This document shows positions 37,833-46,322 of a DNA stretch of 64,000 nt, one piece after another (within the stretch, counting starts at the first letter, position 1; each line of letters begins with the position of its first letter). This DNA comes from Psychrobacter sp. P11F6 (GTDB lineage Bacteria; Pseudomonadota; Gammaproteobacteria; Pseudomonadales; Moraxellaceae): NCBI RefSeq assembly GCF_001435295.1, contig NZ_CM003594.1, positions 372,001-436,000 on the forward strand, given 5' to 3'. Below the pieces are notes generated by a model. That model was not told where the DNA came from. It made no database searches and saw only the letters and a list, made by a program, of their open reading frames with translations. The position numbers and the translations under genes were made by a program.

Positions 37833-39027
37833 ATTTGTATCCTATGAGTACGCATAACAACGACGAGACGGGCTTTAGAGCGCAATGGCAAGTATGGCTA
37901 ATATTTAAATTAGCATGGGCAGATGTTAATCAACGATAGAACGTAAATCATGGGTTAATAAAGCACTTGGGCTTTGTCAATGGCTTGTTTTTTACCTAAA
38001 GTGTGTTAGAAGAACTAACGTAAATATAAAATTTATAGGGTGTAAGGCTATCTATTTATATCCTATTATTGATAGGTTTGGTACAAATATTAATGCTTCA
38101 GCATGCGATTCAGTTTTACTATCAGCAAGCTTTATTGGTAGTCATGCCAGCTTACTTTGTAAGAGCAGGCGACGGGCAGTGACGAGATTCAATATACTGA
38201 TATTCAAAAGGCGTTGTGCTGCTGCAATCCATCCATCAAAGTCTAGCAATAATATCGCTGTTATAAATACCATTATATGAAATGGTGATATTCAGCAATT
38301 ATTTGTTTAGGTAAAGCAATTGGTCACTCTTTATTTATCGTTCTTTCTGGTATAACGTCAATAATATCTTGGGTGTTTTACGGTTAGGTGTCGCGGCTCC
38401 GGTGATCAGCGGGGCGTACTTGGCAAACAGAATAAATGACCAAACTATCGGTGTGGTGCTGTATTCATATCTTTTTTATCGTTATCTGTTTGACCACCAA
38501 TACGTAGGCAGCTATCGATATACTTCTCGATCCTAATGCTAAACAACCCATACTTGCTCAACTACACTTGCCTAAAGGACCGCCAGATAACCAGTCATTA
38601 AATCATGAATAATTATCAAATAAAGTCGTTGTCATGCAGGTTGTGAGTCAATGTAGTGTCATTATCGGTCAATAAATAGGCATTTAGCCAAACTTATCAA
38701 CGCTGAATTTATGAACACAAAGGTATTTAGTGTCACTATTTATTCTATGGTACTGAGTAAAGTCAGTACGATACTTTCATTTTACAATTTATGGGGACAT
38801 ATCTATAAATATCTACAAGTGATATTTCTAAACAGATACTGCGCCCTAAAATCCGATTAAACATACAATGTTGGCAGGGTATACCGCTAATACCTTTTCA
38901 CTAAAAGTTCGTAAAAATGGTAATGCGCTATTTAGGACAACAACAATGATTATTGCTGCAGTCTCTGCTTAATTGTCGCTCAACATGCTAAACTATAGCA
39001 AATCTTTCTGTAAATACCTAACTAAAA
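37833..39027. other. Long rne-rluC divergent gap
   Basis: 1195 bases with no intact gene. The rne-proximal part is probably a long 5' leader, since rne leaders are long and autoregulatory in enterobacteria. The middle contains a probable gene remnant (38315-38612). The part nearest rluC is AT-rich and holds its promoter. Confidence 0.6.
38315..38612 (+). pseudogene. Possible remnant of a membrane-protein gene
   Basis: An open stretch after a stop encodes a protein-like hydrophobic segment (e.g. NNILGVLRLGVAAPVISGAY, then IGVVLYSYLFYRYLFD). Near 38500-38510 the likely frame shifts by one. The other frame continues as AAIDILLDPNAKQPILAQLH and ends LNHE-stop. There is no start codon or upstream domain. 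The two halves read like a transmembrane segment plus a polar tail of one decayed protein. Family not recognised, and chance is possible. Confidence 0.3.
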
Positions 39028-40053
39028 ATGACGAAGCCAAAAATGACTGACGACGCACCTACCCATGAAGCCCCTGCTATTTTTAATAGTAAAACACGCC
39101 CGCAAAGCGCTGATGATGAAATCAGCAACTTTGGTAAGGTAAATTATCTTGAAGTAACCCGCCATCAACACGATCAGCGCTTGGACAATTTCTTACTGAA
39201 CCGTTTAAAAGGTTTGCCAAAACCGCATATCTATAAAATGATTCGCTCAGATGAGATTCGGGTCAATAATAAACGCTGCAAAGCGCATGATAGAGTACAG
39301 CGTGAAGACGTGGTACGTATCGCGCCAGTGGTACTTGCTACCCGCGAAAAACCAATTATCAGTGCCGAGTTTGCTAAAAGCTTGTTAGCGCGCGTAGTAT
39401 ATGAAGACGAAGGAATGCTAGTGCTGAATAAGCCTTCTGGCATCGCCGTTCACGGTGGTAGTGGTTTGGACTTTGGTGTTATCGAAGCCATGCGTGAAGT
39501 GACAGGTAAAAAATACCTAGAGCTGATACATCGCATTGATAAAGACACCTCAGGTCTATTGATGATTTCTAAAAAACGCTCAGCGCTAAAAGCGTTGCAA
39601 CAGCATCTCGTCGATAAAACCATCCAAAAGCATTACTTATGTATCGCCAAAGGTCAGCCAGCATTAAATGAGCAACGCATTGATGCCTCATTGCTACGCT
39701 ATACAGTTGCTAGTGGTGAACGCCGCGTCAAAGTAGATGCGCAAGATCCGCAATCTAAAGACAGCCAGACGGATATCGTCGTTCATGGTCGTTTTATGAT
39801 TGCTGATCAGCCAGTTAGTTTAATTGAAGCCAAACCACTGACCGGTCGCACTCATCAAATCCGTGTGCATTTGGCTCATATTGGTCACGCTATCTTGGGT
39901 GATGATAAATATAATGTGCATGATAAATCAGGCGTCCATCGTCTGTGTCTGCATGCGTGGCGTTTAGACATTCCAGGCTATGAAACTATTACTGCACCGC
40001 TACCAGATGACATGGCAGATTGGTTGCCAGAGCAAGTTAAATTGCCTGAATAA
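39028..40053 (+). CDS. rluC: 23S rRNA pseudouridine synthase RluC
   Basis: Makes pseudouridines at 955, 2504 and 2580 of 23S rRNA in E. coli. An S4 RNA-binding domain (about 48-105, QRLDNFLLNRLKGLPKPHIY) precedes the catalytic RluA-type domain. The active-site motif is ELIHRIDKDTSGLLMISK, and the closing motifs are LTGRTHQIRVHLAHIGHAILGDDKY and RLCLHAWRL. An ATG five codons on (39043) is an alternative start; neither has a strong ribosome site. It is divergent from rne and followed by a HAD phosphatase, the Pseudomonas arrangement. RluD is less likely given this context. Confidence 0.92.
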   Translation: MTKPKMTDDAPTHEAPAIFNSKTRPQSADDEISNFGKVNYLEVTRHQHDQRLDNFLLNRLKGLPKPHIYKMIRSDEIRVNNKRCKAHDRVQREDVVRIAPVVLATREKPIISAEFAKSLLARVVYEDEGMLVLNKPSGIAVHGGSGLDFGVIEAMREVTGKKYLELIHRIDKDTSGLLMISKKRSALKALQQHLVDKTIQKHYLCIAKGQPALNEQRIDASLLRYTVASGERRVKVDAQDPQSKDSQTDIVVHGRFMIADQPVSLIEAKPLTGRTHQIRVHLAHIGHAILGDDKYNVHDKSGVHRLCLHAWRLDIPGYETITAPLPDDMADWLPEQVKLPE

Positions 40054-40085
40054 GTCGCCAAATAAAATTTTTAAGCATTAACTTT

Positions 40086-40134
40086 AAACGTCACGAACGC
40101 TTATTTTTCTTAATAAGTCGCCGTGACGTTTTTG
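40086..40134 (+). terminator. Terminator after rluC
   Basis: AAACGTCACG and CGTGACGTTT arms with an inner CTTATT/AATAAG hairpin and a T tract. The sequence AATAAGTCGCC occurs both at the rluC stop (40050) and inside this hairpin. Confidence 0.65.
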
Positions 40135-40173
40135 TATCTACCATTTATTATTGATATTCGTTAAGGTCTATTT

Positions 40174-40887
40174 ATGAGCAATCTATCTGTCGCTAGTATC
40201 TCTAGCGCTTCCAAAGGAACTCAGTTATCAGCCAGCCATCGTTTAGCGGATAAGACGCTGATTATTTTTGATTGGGATGGGACGCTGATGGATTCCATTG
40301 GATTAATCGTTGAGTCAATGCATGTGGCAGGAGAGGCGCATGGGTTCCAGACCACCGATAAAGCTGTACAAGACATCATTGGGCTGAGCTTAATGAATGG
40401 CATTGAGATTTTGTATCCGCAAGCCAATGACACGCAAAAGCTTGCGATTCAGCAAAGCTATGCAGACCACTATATTGCCAACAGCCACAGTACACCGCTT
40501 TTTGCGCCGATAGAAGGGATGTTGCAGACCCTACAAGCCCAAGGTAAAAGTCTCGCGGTTGCAACTGGTAAAAAGCGAAAGGGCTTAGACCGCGTATTAG
40601 ATGCTTCAGAGAGTCACCATTATTTTGTGATGACCCGCTGTGCCGATGAGGCAGGCTCAAAACCTGACCCGCAGATGTTGACCGATATTTTGGATTATAC
40701 GCAGCAGCAAATCGCCAATGCTGTTTTCATCGGTGACAGTATCTACGATATCCAAATGGCAACGGAACTAGGCATGACCAGTATTGCGGTGAATTATGGT
40801 ACAGCTAGCAGTAGCGAACTTGCCGCACAGCAACCCACTTATCAGGTTGACACGCCACAAGCGTTGGCTGAGCTACTATGCAATTAA
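40174..40887 (+). CDS. HAD-superfamily phosphatase (phosphoglycolate phosphatase-like)
   Basis: Haloacid dehalogenase hydrolase of subfamily IA, probably cytoplasmic. Motif I is IFDWDGTLMDS (nucleophile Asp near residue 32), motif II is VATGKKRKGLDRVL, and motif III/IV are KPDPQML and FIGDSIYDIQMA. The inserted helical cap is in the usual place. The 237-residue length is typical. AAGG seven bases upstream of ATG. The Pseudomonas gene beside rluC is of the same type; substrate unknown. The stop codon lies in a 14-bp tandem repeat. Confidence 0.88.
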   Translation: MSNLSVASISSASKGTQLSASHRLADKTLIIFDWDGTLMDSIGLIVESMHVAGEAHGFQTTDKAVQDIIGLSLMNGIEILYPQANDTQKLAIQQSYADHYIANSHSTPLFAPIEGMLQTLQAQGKSLAVATGKKRKGLDRVLDASESHHYFVMTRCADEAGSKPDPQMLTDILDYTQQQIANAVFIGDSIYDIQMATELGMTSIAVNYGTASSSELAAQQPTYQVDTPQALAELLCN

Positions 40888-40925
40888 ATAAAAGTACTTA
40901 AATAAAAGTGCTTAAATAAAAATCT
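40884..40925. repeat. 14-bp tandem repeat across the HAD gene stop codon
   Basis: Three units: TTAAATAAAAGTAC, TTAAATAAAAGTGC, then a diverged TTAAATAAAAATCT. The first contains the TAA stop. Confidence 0.8.
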
Positions 40926-40950
40926 TTTTAGATGCTAAAAATGATAATAA

Positions 40951-40987
40951 AAAAAGGGTTTATCGATAATAGCGATAAACCCTTTTT
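40951..40987. terminator. Bidirectional terminator between HAD gene and engB
   Basis: A 15-bp stem AAAAAGGGTTTATCG / CGATAAACCCTTTTT. Confidence 0.9.
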
Positions 40988-41020
40988 ACTTGGAGACGAT
41001 GATATTTATTTGTTTTATTT

Positions 41021-41108
41021 TTGAGCACTATCCTTATTGAGTGCTATCCTTCTGAGCACTTTCCTTTTCAATAGCACCTTTTTCAATGCTATCTTTTTCG
41101 ATCGCTTC
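41021..41108. repeat. 15-bp imperfect tandem array spanning the engB stop
   Basis: About six diverged 15-base units. On the plus strand they read like GAGTGCTATCCTTCT, GAGCACTTTCCTTTT, CAATAGCACCTTTTT and CAATGCTATCTTTTT. Most encode the C-terminal tail of EngB; the outermost unit lies beyond the stop. Confidence 0.75.
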
Positions 41109-41822
41109 TTCCAACTCAGCGCCTTCTAGTAACGCAAAAGAGGATTCAATGATTTTGTCTGCATCGAGCTGATACTCATACCAGTTGCCCATGATACCAG
41201 CCAGCTCATCAAGACCTTCTTTTCTTAGTGCTGAAAATAGCTGAATGCTACAGTTCAACCCCAGTTCTTTTAGTCTTTTACGAGTATTAAGTAACGCATT
41301 TTTAGATGCGCCATACTTTAACTTATCTGCTTTGGTTAACAAGATATGCACCGGCAGTTCACCATCATTTGCCCAACGTAGCATTTGCTCGTCAAAGAAT
41401 TTCAATGGATGACGAATATCAGTCATGAGCACCAAACCTGCAAGGCTTGAGCGCGCCACCAAGTATTCTTCTAGCTCAACCTGCCATTCTTTTTTCATCT
41501 CAAGCGGTACCGCTGCGTAGCCATAACCTGGCAAATCCACCAAACGTCTATCAGCATCACCAATACTAAAAAAGTTAATCATCTGCGTACGACCAGGCGT
41601 TTTAGATGAGCGTGCTAGTTGGCGTTGGTTGGTTAAGGCATTAATAGCAGAGGATTTACCTGCGTTTGAGCGTCCTGCAAAGGCAACTTCTAAGCCCATA
41701 TCGGGTGGGCAGAGACGAAAAGTAGGCGCTGACATCATAAACTCAGTTTGCTGAATTTTTTGACGAGATTTAGTGTTGAACAATGCATGTTCGGCGGCGA
41801 CATCAGTAAACGGGGTACTCAT
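41034..41822 (-). CDS. engB: Ribosome biogenesis GTPase EngB (YsxC/YihA)
   Basis: GTPase needed for 50S subunit assembly. G1 is GRSNAGKSS (near 52-60), the G2 region is KTPGRTQMINFF, G3 is DLPGYGYA, and G4 is TKADKLKYG. The core ends near residue 225. The tail is five-residue repeats rich in Glu and Lys (IEKDS, IEKGA, IEKES, AQKDS), encoded by a 15-bp tandem array that also crosses the stop. This makes it 262 residues against about 200-220 normally. It is divergent from cytochromes c5 and c4, a known Pseudomonadales neighbourhood. Confidence 0.93.
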   Translation of the reverse strand: MSTPFTDVAAEHALFNTKSRQKIQQTEFMMSAPTFRLCPPDMGLEVAFAGRSNAGKSSAINALTNQRQLARSSKTPGRTQMINFFSIGDADRRLVDLPGYGYAAVPLEMKKEWQVELEEYLVARSSLAGLVLMTDIRHPLKFFDEQMLRWANDGELPVHILLTKADKLKYGASKNALLNTRKRLKELGLNCSIQLFSALRKEGLDELAGIMGNWYEYQLDADKIIESSFALLEGAELEEAIEKDSIEKGAIEKESAQKDSTQ

Positions 41823-42231
41823 AAATGGCTCATTAATCTTTAAGAAATTGGATACGGTTATAAAATTTTAATCAACTGGTTGTCGAGAAGACAGTGCATT
41901 AGACAAAAAATCGTTACGAATTTATTCATCATAACTTTTAATGTTTATTGGTCATAAACACAGTCATTTCAAGTTATCGACTATTCTATACTATTACTTA
42001 TCTTACTTATTGAAATAACTATGATTAGCATCACATAAATGACAGAATACCATTAAAATAAGCGCTCATTAGAGCAAGTTGCCGCTTTTATTCATGCGTT
42101 ACCAAAGCCAAACTATATTTATCTATATTTATACGACATACATTGTTACAATGTTTAATAAGATATACTGAACGAACGACGTTTAATAGCAAGATTGATT
42201 AAACGAGAGAAGCATCAAAAGGAGGTGTTCT
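41823..42231. other. engB-cytochrome c5 divergent region
   Basis: 409 AT-rich bases without an ORF. A fragment near 41966-41985 (TTATCGACTATTCTATA) faintly resembles the ends of the dispersed repeat. The last bases carry a strong ribosome site, AGGAGGT. Confidence 0.5.
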
Positions 42232-42567
42232 ATGGTTTCAATCAATGCACTTTTTAGCCAGACCTACCGAGTTTTAATAGGTAGCGGAGCGGCATTACTG
42301 CTCAGTAGTGCTATCATGACTAGCGCTAATGCTGCTGATATTGCAGCCACCTATGATAACTCATGTGCTGCCTGTCACGATAGTGGTGCGCTGAACGCCA
42401 TCAAAAAAGGTGATAGTGCCAAATGGCAACAGCTTATCAAACAAAAAAGCATGCCGACACTTATTAATTCCGTTAAAAGTGGTATGACGCAGATGCCTGC
42501 TGGTGGTCTTTGTAACAGTTGTAGCGACGATGATTATCGTAAGTTGATTGAGTACATGAGTAAGTGA
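42232..42567 (+). CDS. Cytochrome c5-like monohaem protein
   Basis: Periplasmic c-type cytochrome of 111 residues. A signal peptide ends near SANA/ADI and a single CxxCH haem site is present (CAACH). The C-terminal signature TQMPAGGLCNSCSDDDYR is diagnostic of the c5 group, whose extra cysteine pair is kept. Perfect AGGAGGT at the start. It is followed by a terminator and then cytochrome c4, as in Pseudomonas. Probable electron carrier to a terminal oxidase. Confidence 0.9.
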   Translation: MVSINALFSQTYRVLIGSGAALLLSSAIMTSANAADIAATYDNSCAACHDSGALNAIKKGDSAKWQQLIKQKSMPTLINSVKSGMTQMPAGGLCNSCSDDDYRKLIEYMSK

Positions 42568-42905
42568 GACGCTGACCGATAAAGCAACACAATACGACAC
42601 ACTATAAAACAACTTAAAAAAGCGCTGGGTTTTTTAGCCTGTAAGCGCTTTTTGTTTTTTGTTGGCATACTTGTCTATGTGTTAGAAAAACTGATGGATG
42701 TGACGATTAAGTAGGCAAATGCTACAAAGTCTTGCTATAATAATCGAAAATAAACCCTGATGTTAGTAAGTACTTTCAGACTGCTTGTGGCCAAGACCTT
42801 AAAACATATACCTACCTAATCAATAGTAGGGTGGTTTATATGAGGTATCTTATCAGTGCAATCACTCTAAATAATGCTTACGCCGAGCTAGTAGGATTTG
42901 TATCA
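42568..42905. other. Cytochrome c5-c4 intergenic region
   Basis: 338 bases. It holds the terminator at 42617 and then AT-rich promoter-like sequence for the c4 gene. A possible upstream GTG frame for the c4 gene (42831) would disrupt its signal peptide and is not used. Confidence 0.5.
42617..42655 (+). terminator. Terminator after cytochrome c5 gene
   Basis: AAAAAGCGCT / AGCGCTTTTT arms with a T-rich tail. Confidence 0.8.
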
Positions 42906-43574
42906 ATGAAAAAGTTAATCGCTGCTGCCAGCTTATGCGTTGCAAGTTTCAGCGTACAAGCTGCTATTATTGTTCCTGAGTACGACGTCAATGCCGGTAA
43001 GCAAATTGCAGAAACGGTTTGTGCTGCTTGTCATGGTGTTGATGGTGTCAGTGTTGTCCCTGCGCAGCCTAACTTGGGTGGCCAAAACGTAAAGTATCTT
43101 TACAAACAGTTGGTCAACTTTAAAGCAGGTTATCGCAAGAATGGTATTATGCAATCACAAGTTGCAAACTTATCGCAGCAAGATTTAGCCAACGTTGCTG
43201 GTTATTATGCTAGCCAAGCGCCTTGGGGTGTTGGATTTGGTAATCCTGCGACCAACCAAGAAGCCACTAAGCTATTCTTAGGTGGTGATAAGTCACGCGG
43301 TGTCATCGGTTGTGCAGGCTGTCATGGTCCAGATGCTGCTGGTAATACTTGGGCGGCATTTCCACGCTTAGGTGGTCAGCATGCACAGTACATCGCAACT
43401 CAGCTAAAACTCTTCCGTGCGGCTGGCCGTGTTGATGATGTTGATAGTGATGAGCAAAAACGTGTCAATGATGCTGCGAAAGAAGGCGATATGGGCATGA
43501 TGCAGACAGTCGCATCGAAACTGTCGGATCGTGATATTCGTATATTGTCAGACTATATCAGTGCTGTTCACTAA
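42906..43574 (+). CDS. Dihaem cytochrome c4
   Basis: Periplasmic dihaem electron carrier. The signal peptide MKKLIAAASLCVASFSVQA starts at 42906. There are two similar cytochrome domains, with haem sites CAACHG near residue 41 and CAGCHG near 137. Each has the c4 pattern PNLGGQ.../PRLGGQ...QL..F and a distal Met (NGIMQSQ and GDMGMMQT). About 222 residues, standard. It donates electrons to cbb3-type oxidases in related organisms. Terminator downstream. Confidence 0.93.
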   Translation: MKKLIAAASLCVASFSVQAAIIVPEYDVNAGKQIAETVCAACHGVDGVSVVPAQPNLGGQNVKYLYKQLVNFKAGYRKNGIMQSQVANLSQQDLANVAGYYASQAPWGVGFGNPATNQEATKLFLGGDKSRGVIGCAGCHGPDAAGNTWAAFPRLGGQHAQYIATQLKLFRAAGRVDDVDSDEQKRVNDAAKEGDMGMMQTVASKLSDRDIRILSDYISAVH

Positions 43575-43664
43575 TTCATTGGTATCAGCTACGAGTGCCT
43601 AATGCAAATTGCCTCACTGAAATTAATAAGCACTTGACCATATATCCGCCATTGTTTCATTATT

Positions 43665-43688
43665 AAACCCCGATTTCGGGGTTTTTTT
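43665..43688 (+). terminator. Terminator after cytochrome c4 gene
   Basis: AAACCCCGA-TT-TCGGGGTTTTTTT. Confidence 0.92.
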
Positions 43689-43734
43689 ATAACTGTTTAT
43701 CCCTTATATTATAGAGACCTTATAGTCATTCCAT

Positions 43735-43833
43735 TATAAAAGAGTCGTCGCATTAACCTCGCTTGAAGTATTGAATATATATTTGCTTCTGGTTACCTTG
43801 TGCTTCTTTTAAATGGAATCGACTATATAGAAT
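43735..43833. repeat. Dispersed intergenic repeat with inverted ends
   Basis: The left end is AAAAGAGTCGTCG and the right end GGAATCGACTATAT. Internal blocks (TGAAGTATT, CTGGTTACCTTG, CTTCTTTTAAA) also occur in order at 18620-18715. The terminal GAATCGACTATAT matches the ends of the element at 1451 and the solo end at 25361. Confidence 0.55.
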
Positions 43834-44020
43834 AAAACTGCTTACAGAGGCCTATCATTGCTCTGTATCATGATAAATTATCGTTATTCACTTTATACCA
43901 AACCCACAGAGTATGATTGGCGGTGTCAAACTTGTTTCGTCTACAATGCGCAGTACGGACACTCGTTTTCCTAGCTATTCTCATTTTTGTGAAAGGTATT
44001 AGATCGTTTGGATTTAGATT

Positions 44021-45163
44021 ATGATGATCCGTTATGCTTCTTATTTTATCGCGGCATTGCTACCGTTACTGCTGTTTCGTTGGTTTGCACCAGCATCCAT
44101 TGGTGAGATTGACTTTTGGTTACTCTGGCTATTGGCTATGGTATTGGTATCCTTGCCCGTTGTTTATGCGGAAATTGCCTTAGCCTACCGTAGTGTTGAT
44201 GCGCCATTAGCAGGGATGCAAAAGCTTACTCGCGAAGCAGATGCCAGCCCAATATGGCGTAGTTTTGGTTGGCTCGCCGCGCTGGTCTCTATTCTGATTG
44301 CGGCGTTAGTGATCTCAGGCGCGAGCACAGGTATTTTGGCAGCATTGACGGAGCTTAATAGCGCTCCTGCTATACCAGATTTTGCGATCGCTGCTGGCCT
44401 GATGGTCATTGCTGTGTTACTCAGTTTATTGGGCGTTGCACCGTTACCGATTGGCCTGGGATTAATGGTGATAGGCTTGTTGCTCGGCGTGGCAAATGGC
44501 CTACCCAATATTGACTTTGCGATGACTGATATCAGCTTAAATGAATGGGCACGTGCAGTCGCGTTAGCGTTGGTTAGTGTGGGTGCAGGCACAGGCTTAT
44601 ACTGGTTTGGTCAAAACTTGGTAACTAACCAAGTGGCAACAGCAGTAGACACGGACAATATCAATGCACAAAAACCTGCTCGCAGCCGTGCGCCGAGTGA
44701 GTATCGGGCAACCAAATTGGTACTCCCGATTTGGATATTGCAATTGATCGTTGGGGTTGTGGCGTTATTTATTAGTGGCATGGCGCTGCCACCGATTGGA
44801 CAGCTATCATATTGGATAGGGGTGTTATTTGTCGCCAGCTATTTGCTGCATTATAGTAGCCAGCAATTAGCGCACAAGTTTGGACTACTGGTCAGTTTGG
44901 TATTAACCTTTGTTTTGGCGCTTTTATTAGTCGTTATCATACCAACTGTTTGGCTGGTCGGACTTTTAGTGATTATTAGCAGCATAGCGGTATTGTTGCT
45001 GTCTATCTTTGCGGGTTGGCAGATGAAAATTAGTCATCTGCGTAAGTCATTAAATTTTGGCAATGAAGCGTTTTATAACTTATGGCGAATAGCGATTCGT
45101 TTGATTGTGCCACTAGCACTGTTATTGGCATTGATAGGTTGGGTGATGCAGTGGTTGAGTTAA
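44021..45163 (+). CDS. Multi-spanning membrane protein, possibly sodium-symporter-like
   Basis: A 380-residue protein with about ten hydrophobic helices and no signal peptidase site. The opening stretch (WLLAMVLVSLPVVYAEIALA, then PIWRSFGWLAALVSILIAA) recalls the first helices of neurotransmitter:sodium symporters, but the family's unwound-helix motifs are not evident. Transport activity and substrate are unassigned. A second ATG lies at 44024. It ends 53 bases before the likely rnfH start, and the rnfH frame stays open into it, so the two are probably co-transcribed. Confidence 0.65.
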   Translation: MMIRYASYFIAALLPLLLFRWFAPASIGEIDFWLLWLLAMVLVSLPVVYAEIALAYRSVDAPLAGMQKLTREADASPIWRSFGWLAALVSILIAALVISGASTGILAALTELNSAPAIPDFAIAAGLMVIAVLLSLLGVAPLPIGLGLMVIGLLLGVANGLPNIDFAMTDISLNEWARAVALALVSVGAGTGLYWFGQNLVTNQVATAVDTDNINAQKPARSRAPSEYRATKLVLPIWILQLIVGVVALFISGMALPPIGQLSYWIGVLFVASYLLHYSSQQLAHKFGLLVSLVLTFVLALLLVVIIPTVWLVGLLVIISSIAVLLLSIFAGWQMKISHLRKSLNFGNEAFYNLWRIAIRLIVPLALLLALIGWVMQWLS

Positions 45164-45216
45164 CTGCTAATGGCGTTCAATCTGATAATAATTGTGCGCC
45201 GTCATCTGAGCAGACC

Positions 45217-45531
45217 ATGCTAATGACTGTTTATTTGGCATATGCTGAAGATGCAAAATGTCAGCATTATTTAACCCTACAAGTTAATGATGAAACAAGT
45301 TTGTATGAGGCATTGAGGCAGGCAGGATGGTTGGTGAAATTTCCAGCGTTAGCACGTTGGTGTGAGCAAGTGGCAGATATTGCAACGCCAACGGCGAAGC
45401 GTTGGCATGTGGGTATCTATGCACAAAAACAGCCGCTCAGCTATCGCTTGCAGCCTTTTGATCGTATCGAAGTATATCGCAGCTTAAGCGCTGATCCCAT
45501 GTCTCAGCGCAAAAATAAATCTCGAGTTTAA
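45217..45531 (+). CDS. rnfH: RnfH/UPF0125 family protein
   Basis: Small ubiquitin-like-fold protein of the RnfH family, function unproven. It has the family pattern VYLAYAED...LYEALRQAGWL..FPAL, VGIYAQKQPL and the closing block LQPFDRIEVYRSLSADP. ATG 45217 gives 104 residues, the family size. The frame is open to 45082 inside the previous gene, with GTG 45151 overlapping its stop, so a longer coupled form is possible. RnfH next to bamE and fur is conserved in Pseudomonadales. Confidence 0.82.
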   Translation: MLMTVYLAYAEDAKCQHYLTLQVNDETSLYEALRQAGWLVKFPALARWCEQVADIATPTAKRWHVGIYAQKQPLSYRLQPFDRIEVYRSLSADPMSQRKNKSRV

Positions 45532-45575
45532 GCGATGTTGCGTCATCTATCATTAAAGCCAGTTGCCGTTCTTGA

Positions 45576-45995
45576 TTATGAGGCAGGCAGGCTTTCGATA
45601 CCTTCAATACGATTGACCAAACCATTATTATCAAAGTAGATAATTAAGTGCTGACTGGCATTTTTGACATCAGCAATACCCTTGCGGCTACCTTCTGTCC
45701 CTGCTTTGTAATCGTAAATATAATCCCAACGCTTAGGTTCTAAGGTGTCTCTAATAGCTGGGCTACCAAGGATATAAAGGACTTGGTTTTGATTCATACC
45801 CACTTGCAGTTTTTGCGCTTGCGCTTGAGTGATGGCAGTGCCTTGTGGCAAATCAATCTTATAAACACTCAATAATGAGCAGCCAGACATGGCGACAGTA
45901 GCGCTAAGCATACTGGTTATGACAATCTTGCGTAATACGCTTGCAGGGCTTAACGGACGAAAAGTTAATGTCTTTATCATGGTAAGATGACTCAT
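45576..45995 (-). CDS. bamE: Outer-membrane assembly lipoprotein BamE
   Basis: Small lipoprotein of the BAM complex (also SmpA/OmlA). The signal peptide ends in lipobox VAMSGC. The mature protein has the BamE motifs YKIDLPQGTAITQAQAQKLQVGM, QVLYILGSPAIRDTLEPKRWDYIYDYKAG and a C-terminal LIIYFDNNGLVNRIEG. 139 residues. It is divergent from fur and convergent with rnfH, an arrangement conserved in Pseudomonas. Confidence 0.93.
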   Translation of the reverse strand: MSHLTMIKTLTFRPLSPASVLRKIVITSMLSATVAMSGCSLLSVYKIDLPQGTAITQAQAQKLQVGMNQNQVLYILGSPAIRDTLEPKRWDYIYDYKAGTEGSRKGIADVKNASQHLIIYFDNNGLVNRIEGIESLPAS

Positions 45996-46322
45996 AAGAA
46001 ATGAATTAGGCGCAGCCAGAGGTTGTTAATGCGAGTCTGGCCGACAATCTTGGACAAATGATACGTCATTTACTTGCAATTTCCTACCACTTACGACATT
46101 ATTTACCAAATGCTACCTGAGTCATTTTATTATTTATATTTTAAATTCATAGACTTGCGTTAGGATTATTATAGAAAATAACAGGCTTGGAAATCAGGTC
46201 AAATCAGCCAGTCTGCTGTTATTAAAATGTTTCATATACTATAAAAAATAATCGTTAACGATTATTTATCTCATATTTTTGGTTCTTTATTTGCTAAGAC
46301 TGTCACAGTCAGAAGGGATATT
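45996..46322. other. bamE-fur divergent control region
   Basis: 327 AT-rich bases with no ORF. It contains the 22-bp palindrome at 46246-46267 in front of fur. Confidence 0.6.
46246..46267. promoter_or_regulatory. Perfect 22-bp palindrome upstream of fur (likely Fur box)
   Basis: AAATAATCGTT followed by its exact complement AACGATTATTT, 55 bases before the fur ATG. AT-rich with AATAATCG-type half-sites, it resembles Fur boxes (GATAATGATAATCATTATC), suggesting autoregulation. Other dimeric regulators are possible. Confidence 0.6.

Larger units (their letters stand above)
43575..44020. other. Region downstream of cytochrome c4
   Basis: 446 bases with the c4 terminator (43665), the dispersed repeat (43735-43833), then AT-rich sequence leading to the next gene. 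Confidence 0.6.

Noticed and set aside
44185..44592. 135-codon minus-strand frame opposite the multi-spanning membrane gene
   Set aside because: Antisense of hydrophobic Leu/Ala/Gly codons; no start signal and no domain features.
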